A stretch of 35,551 bases of DNA from Minisyncoccota bacterium (lineage in GTDB: Bacteria > Patescibacteriota > Minisyncoccia > Minisyncoccales > CG1-02-41-26): NCBI GenBank assembly GCA_028712605.1, contig JAQTPV010000003.1, positions 1 to 35,551 on the forward strand, in the 5' to 3' direction. Each line of letters begins with the position of its first letter. The first letter of the stretch is position 1. The notes beneath the pieces are model-generated. The model did not search any database and was not told the DNA's origin. It saw only the letters and a list, made by a program, of their open reading frames with translations. Of this stretch, positions 1 through 6,345 are shown piece after piece. Both the position numbers and the translations under genes were made by a program.

Positions 1-1814
1 TCTTGCACCACACCACCCACATTGGCAGCCTTAAGGGCTGGGGCATCATTGGTGCCCTCTCCTATAAAACCAACCTCGTACTTTTTCTGCAATGATTTGA
101 TAATCTTATACTTAGTTTGCGGCGCAATCCTAGCGAACACCGAAAAATCACAGCAGGTCTTATCAAAATCAGCCTCAGCTAAGGCGTCTAACTTTTCACC
201 CAAAATTACGTGCGAAACATCACTAATCAAACCAACATTGCGCGCTACGTCCCCCGCCACCTCCTGACTGTCTCCTGTGATAATTTTTACCTGAATACCT
301 AGTTTTTTAGCTAGCTTAATAGCCGCATGAGCCGTATCTTTTAAGGGGTCGACAAAAGCCAGATAGCCCAAAAATGTCATGTCCTTTTCATCTTGTTCGC
401 TGAAATTGGAACCATTAAATGGCTTATAGGCCACAGCTAAAATCCTCTTGCCCATAAGGCCCCGTTCTTTAATTTCTTCTTTTAGGCTTTCTGGGCTTTG
501 CCCATCTGGAAAAGTTGAGCAAAACCGCAAAACAGATTCAGGCGCTCCCTTCATAATGACAATTCTTTCCTTAGTGCTTTCAACTAGAACACTATTTCTC
601 ATTCTCACTGAGTCAAACGGCACTTCAGTAATTATTTTATAATTATTCAACTGCTCTTTGGTAAAAGTTGTAGCTGCGTTGAATAGAGCGCTATCAAAGG
701 AACTAATGACAGCATCGGTCTGTTCCCCAATATAATTGGAAGATAAAAGACCGAATAAAACACAGGTTTCCGTTTCTGGTGAATAGATTGCATCCAAAGT
801 AAGCTTATTCTGCGTTAGGGTGCCCGTCTTATCAGCACACAGAACCTCAATGTTGCCCAAATCCTCAATAGCAGTTAAGCGTCGGGCTACCACTTTTTCA
901 CGGGCCATTTTCAAGGCACCACTAGATAAAGCAAAGGTAGCCACTACAGGCAAGGCTTCAGGTAAAATACTCACCACTAAGGCAACGCAAAAAATTAAAA
1001 AGTCTGAAAAATCTTCAGTGCCACGCAAGATCAAATTAGCAATGAAAACAAACAGAATGGCGGCCGCCACTATTTTCATCATTAACTTACTAGCAAAAAG
1101 TAATTCTTTCCCATAAGCGCTTACTCTGTGAATGCCAGCCATCATTTTAGTAATCTCACCCACGGTTGTTTCTGGCCCCGTGGCTAAAGCCACCGCCTTA
1201 GCCCTGCCCGCCACTACCGCCGTACCACTAAAAAGAATGTTTTGGGCTTTAAAAATTTCTTGAGTGGCTTCAGGTAATGCCTCGCAACCCTTAACCACTG
1301 GCTGCGATTCACCAGTTAAAACTGATTCGTCAACCAAAAAACCTTGCCCCTTAACCAGCCGCGAGTCAACGGGAATAATATTGCCAGCTTCCAAGAATAG
1401 GATATCGCCGGGCACTAATAATTTTTTTTCAACCATCACTTCTCCTCCGCTCCTGACAACCTTAACCTTAGAAGTAATAAACTTTTTCAATAAAGTAATG
1501 GCTTTTTCAGACCGATATTCCTGGAAAAATCCAACTGCCACATTAACCAAGATAAAAGCTAAAATCACATAGCCATCAACGATCTCGCCTACCAAAAAGG
1601 CTAAGAATCCAGCACCAAACAATAAATAAAAAAAGGGCGATTTTAACTGCCGTCCTAAAATTTCTAACCAATGTGCTCGTTTTTCTTTAATTTCATTGTA
1701 ACCAAACTTTTCCAAGCGCCTCGCTGCCTCCTGAACGCTTAAGCCCTGCTCGCTAGTCGCGAGCAGGCTTAAAACCTCTTTGGCTTCTTTATTTGTATAC
1801 TGACTAAAATCCAT
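1..1814 (-). CDS. P-type cation-transporting ATPase (3' end cut by window edge)
   Basis: Integral membrane ion pump driven by ATP. About 604 residues are visible, beginning at the ATG at 1814 and running open off the left edge. Seen: N-terminal cation-ATPase domain (about 1-70), membrane helices near 45-95 and 230-290, the actuator loop TGES near 166, a PEALP membrane motif near 283, the phosphorylation motif CADKTGTLTQNK near 328, and the hinge motif GEGTNDAPALKAANVG at the edge. All signature motifs are intact, so it is probably active. The PEALP helix and the phosphorylation loop look intermediate between Mg2+ (P3B) and H+ (P3A) pumps, so the ion is unsure. It starts 2 bases after the permease gene; an MgtC-like gene lies one further upstream, which favours Mg2+ as an inference. 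The last membrane helices lie outside the window. Confidence 0.93.
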   Translation of the reverse strand, partial: MDFSQYTNKEAKEVLSLLATSEQGLSVQEAARRLEKFGYNEIKEKRAHWLEILGRQLKSPFFYLLFGAGFLAFLVGEIVDGYVILAFILVNVAVGFFQEYRSEKAITLLKKFITSKVKVVRSGGEVMVEKKLLVPGDILFLEAGNIIPVDSRLVKGQGFLVDESVLTGESQPVVKGCEALPEATQEIFKAQNILFSGTAVVAGRAKAVALATGPETTVGEITKMMAGIHRVSAYGKELLFASKLMMKIVAAAILFVFIANLILRGTEDFSDFLIFCVALVVSILPEALPVVATFALSSGALKMAREKVVARRLTAIEDLGNIEVLCADKTGTLTQNKLTLDAIYSPETETCVLFGLLSSNYIGEQTDAVISSFDSALFNAATTFTKEQLNNYKIITEVPFDSVRMRNSVLVESTKERIVIMKGAPESVLRFCSTFPDGQSPESLKEEIKERGLMGKRILAVAYKPFNGSNFSEQDEKDMTFLGYLAFVDPLKDTAHAAIKLAKKLGIQVKIITGDSQEVAGDVARNVGLISDVSHVILGEKLDALAEADFDKTCCDFSVFARIAPQTKYKIIKSLQKKYEVGFIGEGTNDAPALKAANVGGVVQ

Positions 1815-1816
1815 AG

Positions 1817-2953
1817 TTAAAACCGAACGAAGTTATTAATAATTCCAGCAACCGAGCCACCCGCCAATATAATAATCACAAAATAAATTAAAAATCGAGG
1901 GTGCTTCAAAGAGTATTCCGGGATCCTGTCGCCTGCCTGCTTTGCCTTTTGATATAAAAGACTGATGGCTACGCCTTCAGCTAACCCCACAAAAGTACCC
2001 ACGATGCTCACCACAGGAATAAACCTGTTAAAACCCACTAAGAACAGCCCCAACGGCACTAAAACTGAGAGTAAAAAAGCGATGGGCGCTGGAAAGCGGC
2101 AGTCATAATGAAAAATATATTTTAGATAATTAGCCGAAACAACAAAAGAAGTAGCCACTGTTAAAAGCCCTAAAAGCCCGCCCAGTAAAATTACGTGGCC
2201 ACCCAAAAATGGTGCTAGACTTTCAAAAACTTTATCTGTCATTGAAGACCCTGCTACGCCCACTGTCAAAAAACCAAATAATAAATACACAAAGACACAA
2301 ACTAAAGAAGCAATAATCACCACCCTCTTGAGGTGGCCTTTTTTTTCTAAAATTTCCAAAAGCCCAGGTACCGTACTCCAGCCAACAAGACTAAAGAGAA
2401 AAACGCCAAAAGGTAAAAACAGATAATGAGAGTCAAAAAGTTTATAATGGCTTATATCTATCTTGGGCCAGCAGAAAGCAACGATAAGCCCAAAAATAGC
2501 GAACATTGCTAAGCTCATCACCAGCTCTAGCTTAGCAATTGATTTCGTGCCCCAAAACACAAAGAGCGAAAGAAAGGTCCAAAACAGCACAGCCCCTTGT
2601 TGGGCCGTCAAAAAAGAGGGGAAAATGGTTTTTATAAATTCGCCGGCCAAAATAACATAGACCAGAAGGGTGCCAACGGTGCCAAAAATGGTAGCGATTA
2701 AAATGAAAAATTTAGCTCCGCGCCCAAAATATTTTTTAGCATAACCAGTAAGCTGGTGCGGTCCATTAGTGCGCAAAACAACTTCGCCATAGAATAAATG
2801 CAAGAACAAAACAACGGTCCCTAGTAAAATTAAATAAAAAAGCGAAATTAAAACTCCGCTTCGAGAAACAACGTATGGAATAGCGAAAACGCCAGCGCCG
2901 ATAATAGTTCCTATCAGGCTGGCTGAAGCCAAAATAGGTTTACTTATCTTCAT
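1817..2953 (-). CDS. Amino-acid permease (aromatic/hydroxy amino-acid transporter type)
   Basis: Predicted multi-pass inner-membrane transporter of 378 residues, with about eleven hydrophobic segments spread over its length. The first helix has the motif IGTIIGAGVFAIPYV, typical of the APC superfamily and especially of the tryptophan/tyrosine and serine/threonine permease families: an unwound glycine-rich segment that binds the substrate. I chose the ATG at 2953 (MKISKPILAS) because the motif then lies at the usual distance from the N-terminus; an in-frame start at 2995 would add 14 residues reading back into the preceding gene. The chosen start overlaps the 3' end of the MgtC-like gene by 14 bases, suggesting translational coupling, and the P-type ATPase follows after 2 bases. 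The transported amino acid cannot be told from the sequence. Confidence 0.85.
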   Translation of the reverse strand: MKISKPILASASLIGTIIGAGVFAIPYVVSRSGVLISLFYLILLGTVVLFLHLFYGEVVLRTNGPHQLTGYAKKYFGRGAKFFILIATIFGTVGTLLVYVILAGEFIKTIFPSFLTAQQGAVLFWTFLSLFVFWGTKSIAKLELVMSLAMFAIFGLIVAFCWPKIDISHYKLFDSHYLFLPFGVFLFSLVGWSTVPGLLEILEKKGHLKRVVIIASLVCVFVYLLFGFLTVGVAGSSMTDKVFESLAPFLGGHVILLGGLLGLLTVATSFVVSANYLKYIFHYDCRFPAPIAFLLSVLVPLGLFLVGFNRFIPVVSIVGTFVGLAEGVAISLLYQKAKQAGDRIPEYSLKHPRFLIYFVIIILAGGSVAGIINNFVRF

Positions 2954-3380
2954 AGTCAGCCTCTTGACCAAATAACTTAATTTCCAACCAATCAAAACCA
3001 GAAAGGATCAGAAGTACTAAAAAAGTAGCGAAAACCGTTAGGCTATAAAACCCCATACCAACCCCGATACCAACAGCAGCCGTAGCCCATAAAGCGGCCG
3101 CCGTGGTTAGCCCCTCAATCTGCCCCTTATGCTGTAAGATAATCCCGGAGCCCAAAAAGCCAATACCGATAGCCACTGCCTGGACAACTCCAATAGCTGC
3201 TGGAGCGTTCAGGGCCTCCATAAAATCAATATCAATAATAGCAAACAAACAACAGCCTAAACTAACCAAAGCGAAAGTACGAAGCCCCGCTTCTTTTTTT
3301 CGGCTTTTCCGCTCTAAACCGATTAAGGCTCCCAACAAGCCAGCTAGCAAAATTTGCAAAAAAGGCTCAAAGCCAAACAT
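2940..3380 (-). CDS. MgtC/SapB-family membrane protein
   Basis: Small hydrophobic protein of 146 residues with about four membrane helices. The N-terminal pattern LLAGLLGALIGLERKSRKKEAGLRTF, followed by ALVSLGCCLFAI and AVAIGIGFLGSGIIL, is characteristic of the MgtC/SapB family (PF02308). Characterised MgtC proteins modulate membrane energetics and Mg2+ homeostasis, and in enterobacteria mgtC is co-transcribed with a P-type Mg2+ ATPase. Here the P-type ATPase is two genes downstream on the same strand, with a permease between. The C-terminus is short, so the soluble ACT-like domain of longer MgtC proteins is absent. Assignment to the family is firm; the cellular role is inference. Confidence 0.88.
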   Translation of the reverse strand: MFGFEPFLQILLAGLLGALIGLERKSRKKEAGLRTFALVSLGCCLFAIIDIDFMEALNAPAAIGVVQAVAIGIGFLGSGIILQHKGQIEGLTTAAALWATAAVGIGVGMGFYSLTVFATFLVLLILSGFDWLEIKLFGQEADYEDK

Positions 3381-3381
3381 A

Positions 3382-3771
3382 TCAAACCTTATAGACCCTA
3401 TACCCTTCTCTAACTACTTCTTTAACCTTTAGGCCAACCTCCTGCCCTCTCCCAGCCTTAATAATCTTTTTATGATCAAACTCCATGGATTTAACCTGTT
3501 GCTTGAAATCAGTCTTTTCCCCCCCCTCAATCTTGATAGTATCGCCAACTTTAATCGTGTCTCCAAACTTAATAACCGCCACGCTGATTTTATCAAAATA
3601 ATGCACCACCTTACCAACCTCTTTTAATTTTTCTTTCATCTTAACTGGGGCAACCTTTTTGTCTACATTTTGTTTAGCGCCCTTTTTTGGCTTGGTGCTA
3701 GCGGTTTTCTTGACCGCCTTTTTAGCTGTTGTTTTGGCAACTTTTTTTGTTGCTTTTTTTGGGGCAGTCAT
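3382..3771 (-). CDS. EF-Tu domain-2-like protein with lysine/alanine-rich N-terminal tail
   Basis: A 129-residue protein of two parts. Residues 1-50 are almost entirely K, A, T, V and P (for example KKATKKVAKTTAKKAVKKT), resembling histone H1-like or HU-tail sequence and probably disordered and nucleic-acid binding. Residues 51-129 look like a small beta-barrel: VGKVVHYFDKISVAVIKF, GDTIKVGDTIKIEGG, VKSMEFDHKKIIKAGRGQEVGLKV. This resembles the second domain of translation GTPases, also found as the C-terminal domain of U32 peptidases. There is no GTPase domain. A short internal echo (FGDTIK then VGDTIK) is visible. It lies one base from the MgtC-like gene and 11 bases from the LOG-like gene. 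A role on RNA or the ribosome is a guess. Confidence 0.75.
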   Translation of the reverse strand: MTAPKKATKKVAKTTAKKAVKKTASTKPKKGAKQNVDKKVAPVKMKEKLKEVGKVVHYFDKISVAVIKFGDTIKVGDTIKIEGGEKTDFKQQVKSMEFDHKKIIKAGRGQEVGLKVKEVVREGYRVYKV

Positions 3772-3782
3772 ATTTTTTTACT

Positions 3783-4412
3783 TTACAAAACCGATTTACT
3801 GCGAGCAGTTTTTCTCTGCTCGTCGGTAATGGCTTTGATAAGTTTATCTACTAATTTTTGAGGGTCAGTATCATATACTATCTTGGTTTTAGGCCGATAG
3901 CCTTTAGCCAACACCGGCTCAATTAAATCAGCTGTGCCTCCAGAACCCTGCATCACTCCAACTGGCGTTCTGGTTTCAAAAGCAATAGTAAACTCATTTA
4001 AAGTACCCGTTCGGCCACAAACAATGATCACGCCATCCGCCGCCTTGGTTAAAATCAAATTGCGACCCACGTAATCAAAGCCAGTGTAAACAATCAAATC
4101 AAAATAATCAGTGGGTAGTTTATACCTCTTAACGTGTTCATCTTTACTGCCAGCTGGAGAAAAACCGATACTCACTCCACCCGCCTCTTTGGCGCCCTTG
4201 GCTGCATAGTAAGGAACGCCCGTAGTGGCGCCAGTTAACAAAATACAGCCCCTCTCCACTATGGCCTTACCTAAAGTCTCGCCTAAGTCTTTGATGTTGG
4301 GCGAACAACACGATAGCTCAGCTGCTCCAGACACGCAAATCTTATAACGATGCTCACCTAACCAATCCTTGGGATTTTCCACTTTTTTGCTTTTTGTTTT
4401 TTTCATCACCAT
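3783..4412 (-). CDS. LOG/SLOG-family Rossmann protein (TIGR00725-like, nucleotide-binding)
   Basis: Soluble protein of 209 residues with a Rossmann-like SLOG fold. Seen: ICVSGAAELSC (first strand and loop), GCILLTGATTGVPYYAAKGAKEAGG (nucleotide-binding turn), GFDYVGRNLILTKAADGVIIVCGRTGTLNEF (signature of the lysine-decarboxylase-like/LOG group, usually GGxGTxxE), then a C-terminal helix. The signature here is GRTGTLNE (about 133-140): the second glycine is replaced by arginine while G136, T137 and E140 are kept. LOG enzymes release cytokinin-type bases from nucleotides, and other members bind DNA or nucleotides, so the substrate is open. A basic N-terminal tail (KKTKSKKVENPKD) precedes the fold. 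It heads the minus-strand run down to the P-type ATPase, with a promoter-like sequence about 35 bases upstream. Confidence 0.82.
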   Translation of the reverse strand: MVMKKTKSKKVENPKDWLGEHRYKICVSGAAELSCCSPNIKDLGETLGKAIVERGCILLTGATTGVPYYAAKGAKEAGGVSIGFSPAGSKDEHVKRYKLPTDYFDLIVYTGFDYVGRNLILTKAADGVIIVCGRTGTLNEFTIAFETRTPVGVMQGSGGTADLIEPVLAKGYRPKTKIVYDTDPQKLVDKLIKAITDEQRKTARSKSVL

Positions 4413-4447
4413 ACATTTATCTATAAATTTTACTTCTGCGTTTAATA

Positions 4448-4456
4448 ATTATACCA
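4448..4456 (-). promoter_or_regulatory. Extended -10 promoter for the LOG-like to P-type ATPase run
   Basis: Read on the minus strand the sequence is TGGTATAAT: a perfect TATAAT with the TGn extension that compensates for a poor -35. No good -35 lies 16-18 bases upstream. The predicted start leaves a leader of about 29 bases before the ATG at 4412. Confidence 0.55.
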
Positions 4457-4473
4457 CAAACACCTCTCCAACG

Positions 4474-4499
4474 AAAAGCGCAGGCTCCTGAAGCGGCTT
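4474..4499 (-). terminator. Weak intrinsic terminator after the J-domain gene
   Basis: On the minus strand an imperfect stem AAGCCGC ... GCGCTT with one bulge is followed by a run of four T. It lies directly after the J-domain gene stop and before the promoter at 4448, where a boundary between transcription units would be expected. The stem is short. Confidence 0.33.
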
Positions 4500-5319
4500 A
4501 CTTTTCATTGGTTGCAAGATTCGCTAATACATAGACTTCGTCCTGACCTCTTAAGTGTTGCCTTATACCAACGACCTTCTCGTCCCTAATCTCAATTCTA
4601 CTAAAACCTTTTTCCTCACCAATAACCCTGCCTGTACGCTTATCCAAAAGATGTTCAATGTTGAAATAGCCCCTTTTCCCTATTACCAAGCCGTCTCTAA
4701 CAATAATTTGATCAAACCAATCGGAAATTATTTGTTTAGTATCGGGGCTTAAAAGATATTCTTTAGCCATGAGGCCCCCAGTTGTCCCTATAAATAAACC
4801 GTCTCGTTCTATAACCCTTATGCTTTGGTCAACTCCCTTTTCTACCCCCACTACTCCCTTGCTGGCTTGAGATGCCTTCTTTCGCTCCAACTCCTCTCTG
4901 ATTCCTTCAGCATCATCTACTGCCTTTTGCCATAATTTATTAGCCCGAGCTCTTATAGCCTTCTGCTCCTTGCCTTCCTCCAATTTCGCCTTCTGACCCT
5001 CGTCGTCCGGCTCAATTGTATCAGAAGACGTCTGCTCGCTTCCCCGCGCCCAACCAACCCCCAAATCATCTAGAGGCAACCCCGCATCGTATATTGCTCT
5101 TCTATCAGAATCGCTTAAAACTTCGTAAGCCTCATTAGCTCTTTTGAACTCCTCTTCATCACCCCCCTTATCCGGGTGAGTCTCTTTTGCTAGTCCCCAA
5201 AAAGCTCTCTTAATCTCGTCTACGGTTGCTGTTCGTTCAATTCCCAAAACATCATAATGAGTCTTCTCCGAGGAAAGCCCTTTCTCAAAATTGTAATTAA
5301 TTTTTTTCTCTCCCAGCAT
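4498..5319 (-). CDS. J-domain (DnaJ-like) protein with repeat-containing C-terminus
   Basis: 273 residues. Residues 20-80 form a J domain: HYDVLGIERTATVDEIKRAF, the invariant HPD at 48-50, and FKRANEAYEVLSDSDRRAIYD. J domains stimulate the ATPase of Hsp70 (DnaK). There is no Gly/Phe region and no CxxCxGxG zinc finger, so this is not a full DnaJ. Residues 100-160 are highly charged and probably coiled-coil. From residue 167 to the end I see three imperfect repeats of 36-37 residues, each with a core like I-x-V-R-D-G-L-V-I-G followed by a helix-like L-L-x-x-x-T piece (D173, D209, D246). The repeats resemble WG-type beta repeats in spacing but lack the tryptophan. Single gene with its own promoter candidate. 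The partner or client is unknown. Confidence 0.85.
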   Translation of the reverse strand: MLGEKKINYNFEKGLSSEKTHYDVLGIERTATVDEIKRAFWGLAKETHPDKGGDEEEFKRANEAYEVLSDSDRRAIYDAGLPLDDLGVGWARGSEQTSSDTIEPDDEGQKAKLEEGKEQKAIRARANKLWQKAVDDAEGIREELERKKASQASKGVVGVEKGVDQSIRVIERDGLFIGTTGGLMAKEYLLSPDTKQIISDWFDQIIVRDGLVIGKRGYFNIEHLLDKRTGRVIGEEKGFSRIEIRDEKVVGIRQHLRGQDEVYVLANLATNEK

Positions 5320-5381
5320 AATATTTTTTACTTCCTACGCCCGCTTACTGAAAAATGCGTAGAGCCTATCACTCTAATCAT

Positions 5382-5387
5382 ATTATA
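5382..5387 (-). promoter_or_regulatory. Candidate -10 box for the J-domain gene
   Basis: A perfect TATAAT on the minus strand about 63 bases before the ATG at 5319 and just past the terminator at 5413-5443. No convincing -35 is visible, so the call rests on the hexamer and its position. Confidence 0.35.
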
Positions 5388-5405
5388 GTAAACTTCAACC
5401 TAAAC

Positions 5406-5443
5406 AAAAAGTATGCCTCTTGACCGAAAGAGCCAAAAGGCAT
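5406..5443 (-). terminator. Intrinsic terminator ending the methyltransferase/tRNA/small-ORF transcript
   Basis: On the minus strand ATGCCTTTTGGC pairs with GTCAAGAGGCAT (12 base pairs) around a 7-base loop, followed by ACTTTTTGTTT. Two of the pairs are G-U only when read on the minus strand (C-A mismatches on the plus strand), which fixes the orientation. It lies 17 bases past the stop of the 20-residue small ORF. Confidence 0.75.
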
Positions 5444-5459
5444 GCCAACCTTACCAAAA

Positions 5460-5522
5460 CTAACAACTCTGCGCCAGTATTGGTAAGGCTATAATTAGGA
5501 TCACTAACAATATTCTCAGCAT
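5460..5522 (-). CDS. Candidate 20-residue hydrophobic peptide with perfect Shine-Dalgarno
   Basis: Translation is MLRILLVILIIALPILAQSC, then a TAG stop. It is one hydrophobic stretch ending LAQSC, which looks like a signal peptide with a lipobox-like end or a single membrane helix. The ATG is preceded 6 bases upstream by AGGAGGTG (5529-5536), the full anti-16S complement, which is rare among the native genes here. A clear terminator follows the stop, and tRNA-Arg precedes it by 53 bases. I do not recognise the peptide. It could be a membrane peptide, a toxin-like small protein, a leader peptide, or a chance ORF; the Shine-Dalgarno plus terminator argue for expression. The stretch between it and the tRNA holds only a hairpin. 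Confidence 0.5.
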   Translation of the reverse strand: MLRILLVILIIALPILAQSC

Positions 5523-5548
5523 AAACAACACCTCCTCGTTATTAAATT

Positions 5549-5569
5549 TTCTGCAGCCAAACTGCAGAA
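5549..5569 (-). repeat. Perfect 8-bp hairpin between tRNA-Arg and the small ORF
   Basis: TTCTGCAG and CTGCAGAA flank a 5-base loop. It begins just beyond the 3' end of the tRNA and lies 12 bases before the Shine-Dalgarno of the small ORF. It has no T run in either direction, so it is more likely a processing or mRNA-stability structure than a terminator. Confidence 0.5.
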
Positions 5570-5575
5570 TTGCAA

Positions 5576-5648
5576 TGCTCCTAATAGGGCTCGAACCTAT
5601 ATCAGCGGCTCCGGAGGCCACCGTTTTGTCCAATTAAACTATAGGAGC
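5576..5648 (-). tRNA. tRNA-Arg, anticodon CCG
   Basis: 73 bases folding as a standard tRNA. The acceptor stem is GCTCCTA with TAGGAGC; the D stem is GTTT with AAAC around a GG-containing loop; the anticodon stem is GTGGC with GCCGC around loop CTCCGGA, giving anticodon CCG (reads CGG, Arg). The variable region is short and the T arm is ATAGG-TTCGAGC-CCTAT. The discriminator is A, and CCA is not encoded (TTG follows). The first 47 bases of the tRNA are also the last 15 codons plus stop of the upstream methyltransferase reading frame on the same strand. Its C34 means it is not itself a substrate for the wobble-uridine pathway suggested by the neighbouring genes. Confidence 0.93.
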
Positions 5649-6345
5649 TAGGCTTTTTGACTATCAAATAAAGATTCTGTCGGTTGCCTTTTTCGTTTTT
5701 AATAACGCCTGCCTTGATAACTTGCCAACCAGTTTTTTGGGCTAAATTAACCAATTCTTTTTCAAAAAAACAATGATAATATCTCTCTCCCGTTGCCTTA
5801 CCAAACCAAGGCTCAATGATATCTCTAAAATCTAACTTAGATAAACCAAAAATCTTTTTCAAAAAAAATTTCCAAAAAATCTGCTGCTCTTCCTTGTCTT
5901 TGGGCTGCCAAACGGTTAGAATGAAAAATCCGCCTAGCTTAAGCACCCTTTTAGCTTCTTGCATAAATTGCTCCCTCATCTCTGCAGAAGGGATATGATG
6001 CAAAACAGCAATAGAATAGATTATGTCAAAGTAATTATCCTGAAACGGCAAGCTTAGGGCGTCAGCCACTTGGAAATTATCGTTGGGGTATCTTTTTTGA
6101 GCAATCTCAACCAGTTTATCAGAGATATCAGTACCAAAATACTGCCCGCCCTTTTCTTTAATAACCCCCAAGCACCGGCCATTGCCGCACCCTAAATCCA
6201 AGACCCTATCGCCTTCCCTAATACAATCAAAAAACTGCCTTGCTTCTGGCCAGAGGATTTGACGAGTGCTGGAGAACTCTTCAGCAATAGCATTATAATT
6301 ATCTTTAACCTTATTCAATAAATGTTGTGCGTATTTTTTATCCAT
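5602..6345 (-). CDS. Trm9/ALKBH8-like SAM-dependent methyltransferase
   Basis: 247 residues from the ATG at 6345. Class I methyltransferase fold: motif I VLDLGCGNGR (48-57), GTDIS (71-75), the acidic loop ADALSLPF, LHHIPS and the post-motif LKLGGFFILTVW. The N-terminal pattern NYNAIAEEFSSTRQILWP and the late RYYHCFFEKEL strongly recall Trm9/ALKBH8 enzymes, which methyl-esterify 5-carboxymethyluridine at tRNA position 34 to give mcm5U. The divergent neighbour is elp3, whose product makes the cm5U precursor, which supports the assignment by context. The family-like end is LYLIVKKP (residue 232); the last 15 residues are encoded by the first 47 bases of tRNA-Arg. The start shares two bases with the elp3 start. 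An earlier in-frame start at 6393 would run antisense into elp3 and is unlikely. Confidence 0.85.
   Translation of the reverse strand: MDKKYAQHLLNKVKDNYNAIAEEFSSTRQILWPEARQFFDCIREGDRVLDLGCGNGRCLGVIKEKGGQYFGTDISDKLVEIAQKRYPNDNFQVADALSLPFQDNYFDIIYSIAVLHHIPSAEMREQFMQEAKRVLKLGGFFILTVWQPKDKEEQQIFWKFFLKKIFGLSKLDFRDIIEPWFGKATGERYYHCFFEKELVNLAQKTGWQVIKAGVIKNEKGNRQNLYLIVKKPSSYSLIGQNGGLRSR
6332..6337 (+). promoter_or_regulatory. Candidate -10 box placed for a leaderless elp3 mRNA
   Basis: TATTTT sits exactly 6 bases before the elp3 ATG at 6344, so a normal +1 would fall on the start codon. A second candidate, a perfect TATAAT at 6294-6299, may be a by-product of the Asn-Tyr-Asn codons of the opposing gene. 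Neither has a good -35. Confidence 0.3.

Noticed and set aside
820-1116. Plus-strand 98-codon open frame opposite the P-type ATPase
   Set aside because: Composition is that of an antisense shadow; the minus strand carries intact ATPase motifs across the same bases.
5576-5648. tRNA pseudogene or chance fold
   Set aside because: All four stems, the TTCGAGC T loop, the GG of the D loop and anticodon neighbours T33 and G37 are intact.
6294-6299. Perfect TATAAT as the elp3 promoter
   Set aside because: The hexamer is the reverse of Asn-Tyr-Asn codons in a conserved methyltransferase motif and has no -35; kept only as an alternative to the 6332 box.
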